This document shows positions 8,755 through 18,486 of a stretch of DNA of 64,000 nucleotides, piece by piece. The DNA lies in assembly GCA_035443885.1 (NCBI GenBank), contig DAOMNO010000001.1, positions 62,001 through 126,000 of the forward strand, in the 5' to 3' direction. The position numbers and the translations under genes are program-made. The DNA comes from DAOMNO01 sp035443885 (GTDB lineage: Bacteria; Planctomycetota; Phycisphaerae; Phycisphaerales; SM1A02). Each line of letters begins with the position of its first letter. Positions within the stretch are counted from its first letter, which is position 1. The notes under the pieces are model-generated. The model was not told where the DNA came from. It saw nothing but the letters and a program-made list of their open reading frames with translations, and searched no databases.

Positions 8755-9147
8755 TCACCGGCGACCAGCCAGAACTTTCTTCAGTTCCGGCTCATCCAGC
8801 ACCAGCGTGCACAGGCGGTCAATGCGCATCATGCGAAACAAGTCCGCCAGTTCACGGGTCGCACCCAGAACATATGTTGATGCTCCGTGTTCCGCAGCGG
8901 CATTCCTCGCGTTCACGATCACACCCAGCCCCAGGCTCGTCATCGAGCGCACCTCGCTGACATCAATCACCAGCGACTTGACTCGGCGCCCCCATGATTG
9001 AATCGCCTCGTTGATCTCCTTCGCGAACTGATGCGCTTCGCGATCGCCAACGGCAGGCGTTTCAAGCCATGCTCGCAACACGCCGCCCGAGAATGCCGAG
9101 CGAACGCCGGAGCCGGTACGCATGGGACCTGATGTGGATGCGGCCAT
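8755..9147 (-). CDS. STAS-domain anti-sigma factor antagonist-like protein
   Basis: A 130-residue protein consisting essentially of one STAS domain preceded by a 25-residue polar N-terminal tail. The conserved core is SLVIDVSEVRSMTSLGLGVI, in which the Ser before LGLGV sits at the position phosphorylated in SpoIIAA/RsbV-type antagonists. Such proteins bind anti-sigma kinases or act in partner-switching and bacteriophage-like phosphatase cascades, but no kinase or sigma factor lies nearby. It is upstream of nuoB on the same strand with a gap of about 127 bases, so co-transcription is possible. A second STAS gene is at 53271-53660. Confidence 0.85.
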   Translation of the reverse strand: MAASTSGPMRTGSGVRSAFSGGVLRAWLETPAVGDREAHQFAKEINEAIQSWGRRVKSLVIDVSEVRSMTSLGLGVIVNARNAAAEHGASTYVLGATRELADLFRMMRIDRLCTLVLDEPELKKVLAGRR

Positions 9148-9337
9148 GCCTGCGACATCGGCGAAACCTGAACCCGCCTTGGGTCATTGGTAACTTCAAT
9201 GATCCGATAAATCGCAGATCACCGGCGCAGATAGCGAGGTTTCACCATTTCATCCATTCGAAACGGTTGGACCCTTGGTATGGTCGTGATGCTCGACTCC
9301 ATGACAGCCGCCTGCGCCACACGCCGATGGGTGCGAT

Positions 9338-10786
9338 GTGTCGGTATCCCATTTCATCCATCCGGCTTCCATTGCGATCGTTGTGGTTTGCCTCGCTGCG
9401 ATCTCGCCTCACGCACAGGCTGAGTCGGGCATGGGCGCAGCCTGCTGCCAAACGATCGCCAGCGAACCGGGAAGCCGCCCGCACAAGGACCGCGAGCATC
9501 TGCTGCTGCGCGCTGCAGCAGATCGCGCTGCCGCCGACTCAAACTTCGATGAGGCTGACGCGCTCTACCGTGAGATTCTTCGCCTTGATCCCTTCAATGC
9601 TGAAGCTTTCGCAGCATTGGAAGCCGTCAGCGCTGCTCGACCGCTTTCTCGTGATTCATGGGCGTATCAGCAAGCCAGAGCCGCACTACCCAATGGCGGT
9701 GCGAGGTTCGTCGAACACGAAACGCGCCGATTTATTGTGATCTCTGATGCCGGAGCCGCATGGACCCAGAATCAGGCCGAACATCTCGAACGCGCGTGGC
9801 ATCAGTTTCATCGCTTTGCAAAGCGGCTGAATCTGCAACCCCTGCCGCTGCGCCACAAGCTGGTCTGCATTCTCTTCGACAGGCGAGAAGACTATCAGCG
9901 ATTCGCCGCGGAGCAGGACGGCGTCGCTGACTTGTGGATCGCAGGCTACTACTCACCTCGCTTCGATCGCATTGTATTCTACAACGTGGAATCCGATCCG
10001 GCGATGACGCGAGCGAGAAGCAAACTTGACTCCATGCAGGAGCAGGTAGCGAAGCTGGCTCGTGATGCACGTCGAGCCGCGAATGAAGGCAATCGCACGC
10101 AGGCAGATTGGCTTCGCCAGAATCTTGCGCGATATGAGCAACATCTCCACCGTGAAATGAACCGTGTTGATAACCATGCGCGTACGGTCAGCATTGCCAC
10201 CACGGTGCATGAAGCGATTCATCAGATTGCGTTCCATACGCGCGTGCAGTCACCCCATATCCAGTATCCATTGTGGATTTCTGAGGGGCTTGCAACAGCG
10301 TTTGAAACCGACAGCCCAAATCATGCGTTTGGGCCGGACCATGATTTCGCTCCTCGGCGTGAAATGTTCCTCAAGCTGCTCAGCGAGGATGCTGTCATTC
10401 CGCTGCGCGACTTGATTGCGATGACAAACCTTGCAGGTGCGACAGATGAGACGGTTACAGCGATGTACCACCAAGGTTATGCGCTGGTGAGCTGGATGAG
10501 CCGATTTCGCCGCGTGCCGCTCCAGAACTATCTCAGCTCCATGCTGCTTGAACCTGCGGGCAACGTCTCGCAGGAGAGGCACGTGGAACTGTTTCAAGCG
10601 GCCTTTGGCGATATTGCGCAGCTTGAACGCGCCTGGCTGAGACACGAACTCGCTTCGCTGCCCGATCCGGCAACAGCCCGACACGCCAGACGGATGATCG
10701 CTATCGACGACGTGCCACTTCCGTGGACTCCTGCCGAACCGACGCATGCAGGCATTATTCATCTGCTTGCTTCACACGGCGATTGA
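9338..10786 (+). CDS. Secreted DUF1570-type putative zinc peptidase
   Basis: The frame begins at a GTG (9338) followed by a hydrophobic signal-like segment (SIAIVVVCLAAISPHAQA). A first part holds a TPR-like helix (DEADALYREILRLDPFNAEAF, quoted here in two overlapping pieces as DEADALYREI and LRLDPFNAEAF). The main domain carries HEAIHQ (His 291, Glu 292, His 295) and, 20 residues on, WISEGLATAFE with Glu 316. This is the gluzincin arrangement of the DUF1570 family, common in planctomycetes. Activity is not proven for the family as far as I recall. The start is uncertain because no good ribosome site precedes it. Confidence 0.8.
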   Translation: MSVSHFIHPASIAIVVVCLAAISPHAQAESGMGAACCQTIASEPGSRPHKDREHLLLRAAADRAAADSNFDEADALYREILRLDPFNAEAFAALEAVSAARPLSRDSWAYQQARAALPNGGARFVEHETRRFIVISDAGAAWTQNQAEHLERAWHQFHRFAKRLNLQPLPLRHKLVCILFDRREDYQRFAAEQDGVADLWIAGYYSPRFDRIVFYNVESDPAMTRARSKLDSMQEQVAKLARDARRAANEGNRTQADWLRQNLARYEQHLHREMNRVDNHARTVSIATTVHEAIHQIAFHTRVQSPHIQYPLWISEGLATAFETDSPNHAFGPDHDFAPRREMFLKLLSEDAVIPLRDLIAMTNLAGATDETVTAMYHQGYALVSWMSRFRRVPLQNYLSSMLLEPAGNVSQERHVELFQAAFGDIAQLERAWLRHELASLPDPATARHARRMIAIDDVPLPWTPAEPTHAGIIHLLASHGD

Positions 10787-10896
10787 TGGAGTTTGCCTGG
10801 CGGATTGTCGCTGCCAGTGAAATCGAAGACAATGGCCAGCATGGACGCGCCTGCGTGTCTGGTGTACATGACTTCACACTTTAGAGGAGTGCGCCA

Positions 10897-11481
10897 ATGG
10901 CCTACAGATTCATTCACACCTGTGTTGCAGCGGTCGCATTCTCTGCGATCACGTCGATCCTCACCCTGTCAAGTTCTGCACAGGACCAGCCTGCACGACA
11001 AACACCGACGTTTCAGTCAACATTGCCGCAGGAGACGAAGCCCGCCGATCTTGCTGACTTCACCTTCCTCACGGGTACCTGGCAAGGCGAGATGAACGGC
11101 GAGTTCGTTGAAGAAGTCTGGAGCCAAGCGGAAGGCGGCGCGATGATGGGCATGTTCCGCTGGCTCCATGCGTCCGGCACACCTCGCATGTATGAACTGC
11201 TGACCATCACTCGTCAGGGAGACGACGTGTATCTTCGGTTGCGCCATTTCAACGCTGCAATGGTGGCATGGGAAGAAAAGGACGCTCCCGTCGTGCTGAA
11301 ACTGGCCAAACCGGATGCAGCAGATCAACGCGGACGAATCACATTCAACAATGTTGCCAACGATGAGCGTTTGTCGCGGATCGTGTTCCATCAACCAAAA
11401 CCGAACGAACTGGGGATTGATGTCGAATTTCGCGCGGAATCCGGCGCACAGCCGCTCAACTTCCGGTTCACACGGAAGTAA
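10897..11481 (+). CDS. Secreted DUF6265-like protein
   Basis: A 194-residue protein with a signal-like N-terminus (AAVAFSAITSILTLSSSAQ) after a ribosome site GAGGAG. The mature part starts with FTFLTGTWQGE..EEVWSQAEGGAMMGMFRW, then YELLTITRQGDDVYLRLRHF, and ends in a strand-rich segment NFRFTRK. This is the pattern of the DUF6265 family, a predicted beta-barrel of calycin-like type. Function is unknown. It is preceded by the DUF1570 gene on the same strand at a distance of 110 bases and faces the sensor kinase gene convergently. Confidence 0.75.
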   Translation: MAYRFIHTCVAAVAFSAITSILTLSSSAQDQPARQTPTFQSTLPQETKPADLADFTFLTGTWQGEMNGEFVEEVWSQAEGGAMMGMFRWLHASGTPRMYELLTITRQGDDVYLRLRHFNAAMVAWEEKDAPVVLKLAKPDAADQRGRITFNNVANDERLSRIVFHQPKPNELGIDVEFRAESGAQPLNFRFTRK

Positions 11482-11496
11482 CTGCGTTTTTGCCAG

Positions 11497-13722
11497 CTAT
11501 GGCTCCTCATGCGTCGCAGCGCGTCGAAGCATTTCAATGTCCGTAGGATCGTCAATAAAATGAGCATGGAGCGCCCCCCATGCGCTTGTCGATCGCCCGA
11601 TGACAATCAGCCTCATGTTCGGCGTCTTGCTCAGCGCGGAACGAACGCGCTCAGCCGTAGCACATGTCGGATCGAGCACCCACAATGTACACGGCTCGGA
11701 ATCCACGACTCCTTCATCGGCGACTTCGACCAAATAGCCGAGCGAGGCCAGAACAGATTCGATGTAGCTCGCCACTCGGGCATCCGCCACTGAAACCACC
11801 GCTCGACGAGTGAACGCATTGGCGGTGCTTCCATCTGCACCGCTTTCAAATGCTCCTGCAACAGGAAGGCGCATCGTTACCTTCGTTCCGACGCCGCGTT
11901 TTGAGTCGATCGTGACAGACCCGTTCGCAGCGTGTACCACACCTTGTACCAGCGACAAGCCGAGGCCTGTACCCAAACCTCTGGTTTTGGTGGTGAAGAA
12001 CGGATCCAGCGCGCGGCGCTTCACTTCTTCCGTCATTCCCTCTCCAGTATCACCAACGGACACGCACACACGTTCACCGTTCGCGTCCAGTTCCGCTGTT
12101 AACCGTACCGTGCCTTCACCATGAATTGCCTCGCCTGCATTAACGAGCAGGTTCAGCACAGCTTGGGTCAGTCGATGTGCAGGCACGGCGACTTCGGGAA
12201 GATCAGAGGCGAACTCGCTTTGGAATTTCACTGACTTGGGTAATGTTTTCGCCAGCAGCGAGCCGGTCTGACCCCACCATGCATGAAGGTTTGTTGTGCC
12301 GCCAGTTGCTTCTGCATTGTTGGGATCAAGCGAAAGCAGATGAAGCCCGTCCGTAAGCTGCTGCAGATAATTCAACGCCCGGCGAATCGCTGCGATCTGC
12401 GTTCGCGCGTGCTCAGTATCGGCCTCGGCTTCAAGCACATCAAGCCTCGCTCGCGTCGGCAAGAGCACGTTGTTCATGTCATGACCAAGGCCCGCCGCCA
12501 GCGTGCCGATCGACGCCAGTCGATCAGCCTGATGAAGTTGAGCCGTGCGCTCTGCAACGGTCTGCTCAAGCCGATCTTTGTGATTGGCAAGCTCATCCTC
12601 AAGGCGACGGCGTTCGATGATCGGTCCAAGCGGCGCTACCGCTGCGCTTACAAGCTGAAGCAACCGCCGATCTTCTCCCCGCGTATCGCGCTCGAAAAAT
12701 GCCAATACGGCGACGAACGTATCGCCGCTGAACACCGGCACGCCGAAGCCCGCCGTCAACCCGACTGCAGCAGCCGCAGCAGCACGAGTGAACACGGCAT
12801 GTGTCGCAAGGTCATTGATCCACAACGAATCTCGTGTCGCCCATACTTTGCCCGGCAAGCCGTGTCCGTACTTGAACTTGATACCCGCGCCAGCATGGTG
12901 AAACGGAAGCAATGAATCATCCAGCGTGAAATGGGATCGCATGCGCAAGTGACGACCCTCCTCATCGGCAAGCCATACTTCGCCGCAATCCCACCCGGTT
13001 GTTTCGCATATGTATCGCATTGTGATTCTCATCGCATTTTCCAGACTGCGGGACTCACCAATGCTGAGGGCAAGATTTTTCAGCAGCAGCAGTTCATTCT
13101 GCGCTCGCTGCCTCTCGTTGATCTCCTCTCGCAGCACTTCATTCGCGCGGGCAAGTTCAACGGTGCGTTCCCGAACGCGAAGCTCAAGCCCTTCGCGTTC
13201 CTCCCGAAGCGACGCTTCAATCTCCTTGCGACGAATGAGTTCCGACTGATACGCTTCTTCAATAATCGCCAGATCAAGATCAAGCAATTTGTGCAGCGAA
13301 GTAAGCGTCGTTTGCAGTTCGTCACTCGTGCTCTGCCACGCTTCGCAAATTGCGCGACTCAGACCGAAGCGTAATCGCGAGAGCGCGGCGTTTGTATAGA
13401 CCTGCGGCAGACCGATCTCAACGTGCCGCCACCCCACGCGCCACCGCCGCGTAACGTACTCCAAGTCGTAGCGACCGGAAAACAGTTCCGCCAGCCAGCC
13501 TCGCAACATGCCTTTCAGCCGCTCAATCTGCGCTGTGCCGCCTGTGATTACACTGCGTGCTTCAGGATGCCTCGCAATTTCCTCATAAAAATCGTCGATC
13601 AATGCCGGGAAGCGGGAAGTCACCGTGGGCGCGACAGCAACGATTCGGTTGCAATCCGACTCCGTCCAGCCGACATACGACTGAAGGTCTCGATATCGCG
13701 CAAGCAGTGCTTCTCCGTCCAT
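11497..13722 (-). CDS. Globin-coupled sensor histidine kinase
   Basis: A 741-residue predicted cytoplasmic sensor. Residues 1-150 form a protoglobin-type domain: RYRDLQSYVGWTESD, FYEEIARHPEA and RRWRVGWRHVEIGLPQVY, with His 100 at the proximal haem position. A coiled-coil linker (160-215) follows, then a GAF domain (about 215-370, with DCGEVWLADEEG). A second coiled coil leads to a HisKA-type segment with phospho-acceptor His 414 (GLGHDMNN), then an HATPase domain (LNLLVNAGEAI, VGDTGEGM, TGLGLSLVQGVV). The last 100 residues resemble a degenerate receiver domain (LWVLDPTCA) without the usual acidic pair. It probably senses O2 or NO through haem. It is divergent from a NarL-type regulator, its likely partner. 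Confidence 0.88.
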   Translation of the reverse strand: MDGEALLARYRDLQSYVGWTESDCNRIVAVAPTVTSRFPALIDDFYEEIARHPEARSVITGGTAQIERLKGMLRGWLAELFSGRYDLEYVTRRWRVGWRHVEIGLPQVYTNAALSRLRFGLSRAICEAWQSTSDELQTTLTSLHKLLDLDLAIIEEAYQSELIRRKEIEASLREEREGLELRVRERTVELARANEVLREEINERQRAQNELLLLKNLALSIGESRSLENAMRITMRYICETTGWDCGEVWLADEEGRHLRMRSHFTLDDSLLPFHHAGAGIKFKYGHGLPGKVWATRDSLWINDLATHAVFTRAAAAAAVGLTAGFGVPVFSGDTFVAVLAFFERDTRGEDRRLLQLVSAAVAPLGPIIERRRLEDELANHKDRLEQTVAERTAQLHQADRLASIGTLAAGLGHDMNNVLLPTRARLDVLEAEADTEHARTQIAAIRRALNYLQQLTDGLHLLSLDPNNAEATGGTTNLHAWWGQTGSLLAKTLPKSVKFQSEFASDLPEVAVPAHRLTQAVLNLLVNAGEAIHGEGTVRLTAELDANGERVCVSVGDTGEGMTEEVKRRALDPFFTTKTRGLGTGLGLSLVQGVVHAANGSVTIDSKRGVGTKVTMRLPVAGAFESGADGSTANAFTRRAVVSVADARVASYIESVLASLGYLVEVADEGVVDSEPCTLWVLDPTCATAERVRSALSKTPNMRLIVIGRSTSAWGALHAHFIDDPTDIEMLRRAATHEEP

Positions 13723-13923
13723 GCGTTCCTTCTGCCAGATGGTACAACCCGCAGGACAACCTGGACCTGCATGATATCGAACAGTTCACGGGCACATCCT
13801 GCAATGGGTTTGACCCGATCGCGAACGGGGTCATTTTCCGCCTTGCCTGCAAAGCACGCACCACAGCCCCGCTCGACTGCGGTACCATACTGCGACCTTG
13901 AAAGGCATCCGCAGACGACTCTA

Positions 13924-14604
13924 ATGACAAAGGGTTTGATTCGAATTTTGTGCGTTGATGATCATGCCTTCCTCGTCGAAGGTCTTCGCACTCGCTTTGA
14001 ACTGGAAGACGATCTGGAGTGCGTGGGCCGACTGGCGACGGCGGAGCAGCTTGTGCCTGAGGCACGTCGCCTGAAGCCTGACATTGTTCTGCTTGATATC
14101 GAAATGCCGGGGCCGGACCCGTTTGAAGCCATTGCAGATCTGCAAAGGCAATGCCCGAGTGTGCGCGTCATCCTGCTCAGCGCGTTTGTTCGCGACCATT
14201 ACATCAGCGCAGCGTTCAAGGCCGGCGCTTGGGGCTACTTTTCCAAGAGCGAAGAAGCCGCACAGATCATTGATGGCATTCGCACGGTAGCGCGAGGTAA
14301 GGTGGCGATGGGACCGACCGTACAGCAGCGATGCAAGACGCAGCCTCGCACCGGTCATGCGTCAGTCGGTTCAAAACCCGAATCACAACTCCCACAATCG
14401 AAGCTCGACCTGCTGACCGAGCGCGAACTTGAGGTGCTGCGTCTCATCGGCAAGGGGCACACTCGAGCTGAGATCGCCAAACTGCTCTCACGCAGTCCTA
14501 AGACCATCGATGGCCATCGTGAAGCGATCATGCAGAAACTGGATATCCACGATCGGGGAGACCTCGTCCGATATGCCATCCGTGAGGGTTTGGTCGAGGC
14601 GTAG
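13924..14604 (+). CDS. NarL/FixJ-family response regulator
   Basis: A 226-residue regulator that starts at the ATG at 13924. The frame is open further upstream, but the conserved receiver domain begins at IRILCVDDHAFLVEGL. The phospho-acceptor is Asp 58 in DIVLLDIEMPG, with the switch residues LLSAF and a Lys near YFSKSE. A linker leads to a LuxR-type helix-turn-helix (about 160-220: LTERELEVLRLIGKGHTRAEIA, shown as LTERELEVLRL and GHTRAEIAKLLSRSPKT). It is transcribed away from the globin-coupled kinase at 11497-13722 with about 200 bases between them, which suggests a cognate pair. Its targets are unknown; low-oxygen genes nearby are an attractive guess. Confidence 0.9.
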   Translation: MTKGLIRILCVDDHAFLVEGLRTRFELEDDLECVGRLATAEQLVPEARRLKPDIVLLDIEMPGPDPFEAIADLQRQCPSVRVILLSAFVRDHYISAAFKAGAWGYFSKSEEAAQIIDGIRTVARGKVAMGPTVQQRCKTQPRTGHASVGSKPESQLPQSKLDLLTERELEVLRLIGKGHTRAEIAKLLSRSPKTIDGHREAIMQKLDIHDRGDLVRYAIREGLVEA

Positions 14605-14778
14605 TCTGGCAGATACCTCCGTTGCGGCGATGTTACGGGGTCATTTCCCTGTAGCGTGCCAGCGCTGGTGCTGCCACCATGATGGCGCTTTGCGTATCCG
14701 TGCGAGATCGCGCTGACTCAACCTGTGTGATGTCTGGGCAGCCGAAACCGCCATGCAACGCGACAGGAGATTCTTCTC

Positions 14779-15030
14779 ATGGGCCTCAATACGGCAAATG
14801 AATATCGACATCTCGGCGAGACGCGCGGCTCAGAGGATCACGACCACGATCTTGTTCATGAACTCTCAAAGCGACTTGATGCACTCTGGCATTTCGATCA
14901 ATACATCGCCAACGCAGAGAAAAGGCCTGTCATTCAGGACTTCTGGCGCGAAGTGAAGCGACAGGAAATGGCCAACGTGAAGCGCCTCAAGGAGTTGATC
15001 GCTTCAGAAATCAAGGCTGGATGCTTCTAA
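14779..15030 (+). CDS. Small alpha-helical hypothetical protein
   Basis: 83 residues after a good ribosome site (AGGAG, 10 bases upstream of the ATG). The sequence is almost wholly helical by pattern and rich in charged residues, with a His/Asp/Glu cluster (EDHDHDLVHELSKRLDAL) and a second helix ending in KRLKELIASEIK. No transmembrane segment is seen. The spacing of acidic and His residues recalls ferritin-like helices, but the protein is too short for a full bundle and I do not assign it. It lies beside the cco operon, convergent with ccoS. Confidence 0.6.
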   Translation: MGLNTANEYRHLGETRGSEDHDHDLVHELSKRLDALWHFDQYIANAEKRPVIQDFWREVKRQEMANVKRLKELIASEIKAGCF

Positions 15031-15069
15031 ACTCGCCAATCAACGACTTGGGCACCTTGTGAAGCAGTC

Positions 15070-15249
15070 TCAGTTTGGTGAGCGACGAGACGTACTTTGA
15101 TTTGAGACATCAGGCTCATCGTGCAAGGCTCGCCAAGGCGGCGAATCAAGATCATCGAACTGGCCGCGACGCACGGCCCAGATGAAACCCGCCATGGCGC
15201 ATGCTGCGATCACGATGGCAAGCGGCAGAATGATGAAGATCATGGACAT
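15070..15249 (-). CDS. ccoS: cbb3 oxidase assembly protein CcoS
   Basis: A 59-residue membrane protein. It begins MSMIFIILPLAIVIAACAMA, a single N-terminal transmembrane helix, and continues GFIWAVRRGQFDDLDSPPWR. This is the family hallmark: helix, then F-W-A/x-V-R-x-GQFDDL, then a short polar tail. CcoS is needed for cofactor insertion into cbb3 oxidase. The start may instead be the second Met at 15243, which would give an ATGA overlap with the ccoI stop (15240-15242). It is the last gene of the cco operon. Confidence 0.93.
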   Translation of the reverse strand: MSMIFIILPLAIVIAACAMAGFIWAVRRGQFDDLDSPPWRALHDEPDVSNQSTSRRSPN

Positions 15250-17723
15250 GAGCCAGACTCCTCGAAGGTGCGCGATCGATACGACAGCACAATGACAGTC
15301 AGCGAGCTGATAGGCATGATGATCGCTGCGATGAGCGGATTGAGCAGGCCAGCTACCGCCAATGAAACCCCGAGCACGTTATAGAGCAGCGACACAGCAA
15401 TATTGCGGCGAATCACGCCAAATGTTCGGCGAGAGCCTTCCACCAGTTCGGCCAATGGTGTCAAGCCAGGGCGATCAAGGTACACATCTGCAGCGGCGAA
15501 GCTCGCCTCCGCGCCGCCCTTGACGGCCACTCCAACGCTCGCGGCAGCAAGTGCGGCTGCGTCGTTCACACCATCTCCAACCATCATCACTGGACCGTGC
15601 ATCAGTGACTGCTTGACGAACGCCAGCTTTTCTTCGGGGCTGACTGCGCCATGGCACATTGATGAATCCATGCCAAGTTCGCGAGCCACGGCTGCAACGA
15701 CAGCCGGATGATCGCCTGAAAGAATGCCGACATTCCATCCGGCGCAGCGCAATCGGCGAATGGCTGCATGTGCGTCAGATTTGATCGGATCGCCAATGCC
15801 CACAACGGCTTGCACTTCTGAACCCAACGCGACAAGTACGGGGGTTGCAGCTCTTGCGCCCATTTCATCTTGCAATGCAGCAAATCGAAATGGAATCACA
15901 ATGCCTTGCGCCATCATGAATCTTCTGGAGCCGATCAGTACGCGTTCGCCATCGACAACACCCTCAATGCCGAACCCCGTTGTTTCCTTCACGTTCGTTA
16001 CGTTGGCTGATTGCGAATCACCAAATGCGCCGCTCATCGCTGCTGCAAGGGGATGTGATGAGTGGGACTCAATCGCCCCTACGATCTGCTTGAGATGATC
16101 CGGCCCGTGCCATTCCGTGACGCGCATGGAGCCAATCGTCAGTGTTCCGGTTTTATCAAGCAGCAGCAAGCCGGGCCGATTGATCTGCTCGACTACCTCG
16201 CCACCGCGAATGAGCATCCCTCCGCGTGCCGCGCGGCCAATGCCAGCGATAATTGCAAGCGGTGTTGCCAATCCCAGCGCGCACGGGCATGTGATGATGA
16301 GCAGCGCCATGGCATTGGGCATGGCCTGATTGGGGTCAAGCCACACCCATAGTCCGAATGTCAATGCCGCAAGCATGAGCACTGCCACAACAAAGATGCC
16401 CGCTATGCGATCGGCAAGGCGCACCACTGGTGCGCGGCGACTTGCGCTTTCTTCCACCAAGCGCATGAGCTTGCCAACCCGCGTCTGTTCTCCGATCGAC
16501 TCCGCCTTGATACACAACTTTGAAGACAGATTGACTGCGCCAGCGTGAACTCGGTCGCCCGCTTTGACCCGAACCGGCTTCGATTCACCCGTCAGAAACG
16601 ATGCGTTAATCATGGATAGACCATGTTCAACAACACCATCAACAGGGATTGTCTCTCCCGCGCGCACTTCAACGATCTGCATCGGCTGAATCGCTTCGAT
16701 CGGCACTTCGCGAACGTCATCGCCTTCAACCAGCCGTGCGCTGCCTGGAGTCATTGAGAACAGCAACTCCACCGCATCACGGCTCTTTCGTTGCTGCCGA
16801 AGCTGTATCCACCTGCCAAGCAGCAGCAGGAACACAAGAATCGAGAGCGAATCGAAGTAGATTTCGGACGATCCTCGAATCGCGTTGACCGCGCTCCACA
16901 ACGAACCGGCTGCAAGGCCGATTGACACCGGCACGTCCATATGCATCACGCCCGCTCGCAGCGCTGCCATCGCACCGCGAAAGAACACGCGCCCTGGTCC
17001 CAGCACCGAAACCGCCATCAACAACAGGCTCACCCAGTGGAAGAGCCTTTCGTAGATCGGTTCCATGCCATGAAACATCCCGCCGTACAGTGCAAATGAG
17101 ATGATCATGACGTTGCCTGCAATCGCACCTGCGATCGCGATGCGAATCACATGCGTTCGATCTTCACGTTTACGCAGTTCTCGCTCGTTTCTTCCACGTG
17201 CAGGATGAGGCGGATAGCCGAGCCTGGCAAACTGCCGCGCAATGTCGGAAAGCTTCACCTGCAGCGGGTCGAACACCAGACGCACAACCTGCCGCCCGAA
17301 GTCAAGCCTCGCTTCCTTGACGGCGGCCATGATGTACGGCAGCCGCTCCACAAGCCAGACGCACGCGCCGCAGTGTACGTTTTCCAGATACAGCTCAACG
17401 CTCTGAAACCCCCCCGCTGCGCCACGACAATACAGCGCAGCGAATGCCGGATCATCAAACTCTGCGTATGCCTTCTGCGGAATGATCACAGGCTTCGCCG
17501 ATGTGGAACCGGCATCCGCAGACTCGCGCATTGCATAGTACTCACCGAAGCCACAACTGTGAATCATCGCGTACACCGTGCGGCAACCCTCGCAGCAGAA
17601 CTGCTGCGCATCACCTGCGCGAACCAGCCCACTCGGCACATCCGACTCGCAGTGCGCACACCGAGAGCAAGCCACAACATGGCGACGCTCAACCGCATTA
17701 TTTGTGAGAATCAGCGTTGACAT
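15240..17723 (-). CDS. ccoI: Cu(I)-exporting P-type ATPase for cbb3 oxidase assembly
   Basis: About 827 residues if started at the Met at 17723; the frame extends to 17768, but that adds overlap with the upstream gene. A Cys-rich N-terminus (CSRCAHC, CCEGC) typical of CcoI/FixI precedes a metal-binding domain with NVHCGACVW. The P1B-ATPase core shows the transmembrane CPC motif (ITCPCALGLATP), phosphorylation loop DKTGTLT, HP motif (SSHPLA) and hinge MMVGDGVNDAAAL. In the family it moves copper to the periplasmic side for the CcoN binuclear centre. It sits between the SafE-like gene and ccoS, overlapping both. Confidence 0.95.
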   Translation of the reverse strand: MSTLILTNNAVERRHVVACSRCAHCESDVPSGLVRAGDAQQFCCEGCRTVYAMIHSCGFGEYYAMRESADAGSTSAKPVIIPQKAYAEFDDPAFAALYCRGAAGGFQSVELYLENVHCGACVWLVERLPYIMAAVKEARLDFGRQVVRLVFDPLQVKLSDIARQFARLGYPPHPARGRNERELRKREDRTHVIRIAIAGAIAGNVMIISFALYGGMFHGMEPIYERLFHWVSLLLMAVSVLGPGRVFFRGAMAALRAGVMHMDVPVSIGLAAGSLWSAVNAIRGSSEIYFDSLSILVFLLLLGRWIQLRQQRKSRDAVELLFSMTPGSARLVEGDDVREVPIEAIQPMQIVEVRAGETIPVDGVVEHGLSMINASFLTGESKPVRVKAGDRVHAGAVNLSSKLCIKAESIGEQTRVGKLMRLVEESASRRAPVVRLADRIAGIFVVAVLMLAALTFGLWVWLDPNQAMPNAMALLIITCPCALGLATPLAIIAGIGRAARGGMLIRGGEVVEQINRPGLLLLDKTGTLTIGSMRVTEWHGPDHLKQIVGAIESHSSHPLAAAMSGAFGDSQSANVTNVKETTGFGIEGVVDGERVLIGSRRFMMAQGIVIPFRFAALQDEMGARAATPVLVALGSEVQAVVGIGDPIKSDAHAAIRRLRCAGWNVGILSGDHPAVVAAVARELGMDSSMCHGAVSPEEKLAFVKQSLMHGPVMMVGDGVNDAAALAAASVGVAVKGGAEASFAAADVYLDRPGLTPLAELVEGSRRTFGVIRRNIAVSLLYNVLGVSLAVAGLLNPLIAAIIMPISSLTVIVLSYRSRTFEESGSCP

Positions 17724-18486
17724 TGCAGCACGGCATTTCCGATGTGTTGAGTGAGTTGATCTGTTCAAGCAGTTCAGCGGTCGAGGCTTGCGCCGCGTGT
17801 GCTGGGCTTGTCAACGCAGGAAGATGAAAACGGCCAAGAACAGTCCACATGCCGATGAGGACCAGCACGATCGCAGTCAGAGTCGGCACATGGCGACGGA
17901 ATCGACCGGCCATCACGCGCAGCCCGAAGCCAAGCGAAAGCATCACCGGTAACGTCCCTGCCCAGAAGACACTCATCGCCAGCGCGCCAAATGCCGCACT
18001 GCCTGTTCCCGCTGCGACAATCAGAAATGCGTACAACCAGCCACACGGAAGGAAGCCTGTGAGCAGACCGATCATGGCTGCCCGCGCGATGGGCGGACGG
18101 TCATATGCTGTGCGAAACGCTCTACCCATCAATCGCTGCATCCACAGTGGTTGCTTGGCGCAGCCGATCGCAACGCCGCTCGCACGCAACAGGCTGACGA
18201 CACCGATGGCGATCATGCCGACACCCGCCAGCACAAGCGCCGTACGTTGAAAGCCCGCTGCTGCACCGCCAAAGTCCACTGCCGCACCCAAAGCCCCTGC
18301 GACTGCACCGAGAGTTGCATACGTCACCAATCTGCCCGCGTTATAGACCACTGGTACGACCCAGATGCGACGACGAGATGATTGATCCATGCCGATGCAC
18401 AGTGCAACGATGCCGCCACACATCCCCGCACAGTGCGGCGAACCGATCACGCTGGCGACGAAAATGGCGCTGATGACCGCAATCAC
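17698..18486 (-). CDS. Sulfite exporter TauE/SafE-type (DsbD-like) membrane protein
   Basis: About 262 residues with six or more hydrophobic segments. The first carries GSPHCAGMCGG, the Cys-x3-Cys pattern of the SafE/DsbD-like family that accompanies cco operons and is thought to act in copper or thiol handling. The tail ends SEMPCCNVNADSHK, with a vicinal Cys pair that could bind metal. The best start is the GTG at 18486, which overlaps the stop of the preceding small gene as GTGA. The open frame runs further upstream to 18675, but that part is hydrophilic and overlaps two genes. Confidence 0.85.
   Translation of the reverse strand: MIAVISAIFVASVIGSPHCAGMCGGIVALCIGMDQSSRRRIWVVPVVYNAGRLVTYATLGAVAGALGAAVDFGGAAAGFQRTALVLAGVGMIAIGVVSLLRASGVAIGCAKQPLWMQRLMGRAFRTAYDRPPIARAAMIGLLTGFLPCGWLYAFLIVAAGTGSAAFGALAMSVFWAGTLPVMLSLGFGLRVMAGRFRRHVPTLTAIVLVLIGMWTVLGRFHLPALTSPAHAAQASTAELLEQINSLNTSEMPCCNVNADSHK

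Noticed and set aside
13423..13923. N-terminal extension of the response regulator frame
   Set aside because: It runs antisense through the kinase gene and carries no domain; the receiver domain begins at the ATG at 13924.
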